Shown here: in pieces, positions 62,648 through 64,000 of the stretch
Layout: the number at the start of each line of letters is the position of its first letter
Position numbering within the stretch: the first letter of the stretch is position 1
Assembly: GCA_965230225.1 (NCBI GenBank)
Contig: CBDDKM010000001.1
Coordinates: forward strand, 124,001-188,000
Origin: CALSMU01 sp965230225
Lineage (GTDB): Bacteria > Bacteroidota > Bacteroidia > Flavobacteriales_D > Parvicellaceae
DNA length: 64,000 nt
Direction: 5' to 3'
Program-made: the position numbers and the translations under genes
The notes under the pieces: model-generated
The model's database searches: none
The model's input: only the letters and a program-made list of their open reading frames with translations
What the model was told of the DNA's origin: nothing

Positions 62648-63085
62648 ATGAAGAAGTTGATAATTATATGTGGCTTGTTTTTGGGGATGATGCCCTTAGT
62701 AAAGGCTCAAACCATTATTACATGGGAAGTGTGTAAAGATGTTACCTTCACTGAAGAGTGGTCGGAGGAATTTCAAGCTTATTATCAAGTGCCTAATTTT
62801 GGAAAAAAGATTTCTGCATTAGATGGTAAAGAGGTTCAAATCAGAGGTTATGTAATACCAGTTGATATTGTTCAGGATTACTATGTTTTGTCTGCAAATC
62901 CTTATAGCTCATGCTTCTTTTGTGGGCAGGCAGGTCCAGAATCGGTAATGGAAATACAATTGAAGAAACAATATTCCGGATTGAGAATGGATCAGATTTT
63001 AACCTTTAAAGGTAAGTTGAGGTTGAATGCAGATGACATCTATCAGCTCAATTACATTTTGGAAGATGCTGAAGTGGTAGAGTAA
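62648..63085 (+). CDS. Periplasmic DUF3299-like protein, 145 aa
   Basis: Signal peptide MKKLIIICGLFLGMMPLVKAQ (1-21). The mature part has DGKEVQIRGYVIPVDIVQDYYVLSANPYSSCFFCGQAGPES, with the C-F-F-C pair and the GYVIP start that resemble the DUF3299 family (small Cys-containing periplasmic proteins, some next to zinc-related ABC transporters). It starts 15 bases after the permease and lies on the same transcript. It may bind a metal or assist the transporter. The family assignment is from memory and moderate. The convergent waaA gene ends two bases after it. Confidence 0.7.
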   Translation: MKKLIIICGLFLGMMPLVKAQTIITWEVCKDVTFTEEWSEEFQAYYQVPNFGKKISALDGKEVQIRGYVIPVDIVQDYYVLSANPYSSCFFCGQAGPESVMEIQLKKQYSGLRMDQILTFKGKLRLNADDIYQLNYILEDAEVVE

Positions 63086-63087
63086 TT

Positions 63088-64000
63088 TTACTTGAGCAAT
63101 CGAATTACATCAGTCATAACTTTGTTGCTAGCTCCACTATTGGAAACTATAAATTCTTTAGCCTTTTTCTGATGTTTTTTTAGGTCTTCAGGTGCGCTAA
63201 TAACCCTGTTTAAGGTTGAGGTGAACTCCTCTTTGTTGGCAATTTCAATGCCTCCGCCAAAATCGATCAATTGTTGAGCTTCGGGGTATTTAGAGTGGTT
63301 GTTTCCAAATAAAATTAGGTTATCGAATATTGCAGCCTCTAAGGTGTTGTGAAGAGCATTGTTAAATCCTCCTCCTATCAGGGCAATATCACCATATTGA
63401 TATAGGTTAGATAACATGCCGATATTGTCAATAATGACAATTCTACTTTGATTTAAATTATTGTTGTTAAGCCTGGAATATCGAATTGTATTAGGGATTC
63501 TGGCTTCTATTTGAGTAAGATGTCTTTCTGATATATCGTGTGGAGCAATGATGATTTTCAATAGGTTATCGGGTTGCTCTAAATAGTGTGAGAGTAGGTT
63601 CTCTTCTTCCGGCCACGAGCTCCCAAGAATTAGGGTTAAATCACTCTGTTTGAATTGAGCAATTAGTTCAATTGGTTGGCTGTTCTCAGAGTTAGTTATT
63701 ACCTGGTCAAATCGAGTATCGCCACCAACCTTAGCGTTAGTAAAATCATATTCAGATAGTAAATCTACGCTTGATTGATTCAGGGTTTGGATAATGTCTA
63801 TTTTCTTCATGATTGACCTTTGCCAATCACTACTTTTTTTGAAGTAAAATTGTTCCTTTCTAAAGTTACAGGAAAAGTACAGGGTAGGAATATTTCTTTT
63901 TTGAAGTTCTGAAAGGAAATTGAACCAGAAGTCATACTTAACAAAAATGGCAATTTTAGGTTTTAAAATGTCCAGAAAAATCCTTGCATTTTTTTTAGTG
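63088..64000 (-). CDS. waaA: 3-deoxy-D-manno-octulosonic acid transferase, truncated by window edge
   Basis: The minus-strand frame is open to the last base, so the visible 304 codons are the C-terminal part. KPKIAIFVKYDFWFNFLSEL lies near the edge and matches the WaaA/KdtA segment that precedes the donor-binding domain. LILGSSWPEEENLL, AIFDNLILFGNNHSKYPEAQQL and IALIGGGFNNALHNTLEAA are also typical GT30 donor-binding motifs. The enzyme adds Kdo to lipid A in the inner membrane. The ATG at 63810 is internal and is not the start. It converges on the DUF3299-like gene, with a two-base gap. Confidence 0.87.
   Translation of the reverse strand, partial: TKKNARIFLDILKPKIAIFVKYDFWFNFLSELQKRNIPTLYFSCNFRKEQFYFKKSSDWQRSIMKKIDIIQTLNQSSVDLLSEYDFTNAKVGGDTRFDQVITNSENSQPIELIAQFKQSDLTLILGSSWPEEENLLSHYLEQPDNLLKIIIAPHDISERHLTQIEARIPNTIRYSRLNNNNLNQSRIVIIDNIGMLSNLYQYGDIALIGGGFNNALHNTLEAAIFDNLILFGNNHSKYPEAQQLIDFGGGIEIANKEEFTSTLNRVISAPEDLKKHQKKAKEFIVSNSGASNKVMTDVIRLLK

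Overview
The window is a stretch of AT-rich chromosome from a member of the Bacteroidota, most probably order Flavobacteriales. The reasons are: four large secreted proteins end in a type IX secretion (T9SS) type A sorting domain; many genes are preceded by the Bacteroidota -7 promoter motif TAnnTTTG; Shine-Dalgarno sequences are mostly weak or absent; and the gene families are typical of the group (DUF3109, DUF3127, YicC, class Ia NrdB/NrdA, stand-alone PdhB, tsaE next to alanine dehydrogenase). It is mostly housekeeping and envelope genes. I found no insertion sequence, prophage, CRISPR array or rRNA. There is one tRNA.

Layout. 1-2504: two glycosyltransferases (the first cut by the window edge) convergent with an FtsE-type ATPase. 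2669-7655: a 1080-residue TPR protein and an outer-membrane beta-barrel, an apparent envelope pair. 7901-9862: gyrB. 9991-14464: two tandem paralogous secreted M43-type metalloproteases with T9SS sorting domains. 14628-20955: a cystathionine gamma-synthase-type enzyme, membrane proteins, an ArsC/Spx-like protein, a DMT transporter, then yicC-gmk-nadD. 21020-27027: a lipoprotein, another T9SS cargo, and a three-gene WG-repeat operon. 27075-28799: a GNAT-type protein and a DUF3109 protein, divergent. 29349-32866: nrdB-nrdA behind a 549-base leader/intergenic region. 33182-36321: a small secreted protein and a T9SS-exported protein with ten 51-residue repeats. 36438-39466: DUF2141, a lipoprotein and an MsbA-like exporter. 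39584-42345: rbfA, a methyltransferase, tsaE, alanine dehydrogenase. 42420-45389: pdhB and etfBA. 45540-49387: a bifunctional-nuclease-type protein, a NupC-type transporter with a lipocalin-like N-terminal domain, thyA-folA. 49384-54168: a beta-helix protein, clpX, clpP, tig and tRNA-Leu. 54373-60529: a flavin reductase-like protein, DUF3127, an AtoE-type transporter, a STAS-like protein, lgt and a PhoX-type lipoprotein. 60618-63085: an ABC transporter whose permease carries a His-rich segment, plus a small periplasmic protein. 63088-64000: the C-terminal part of a Kdo transferase (waaA), cut by the window end.

Most likely to repay a closer look are the ABC/His-rich permease/periplasmic-protein operon (a candidate metal transport system), the DUF3127 protein with an SSB-like acidic C-terminal tip, the lipocalin-NupC fusion, the periplasmic insert in the AtoE-type transporter, the repeat protein with its small secreted neighbour, and the WG-repeat operon. 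None of these is proven here. No search could be run, so family assignments come from recognised motifs and recalled family knowledge.
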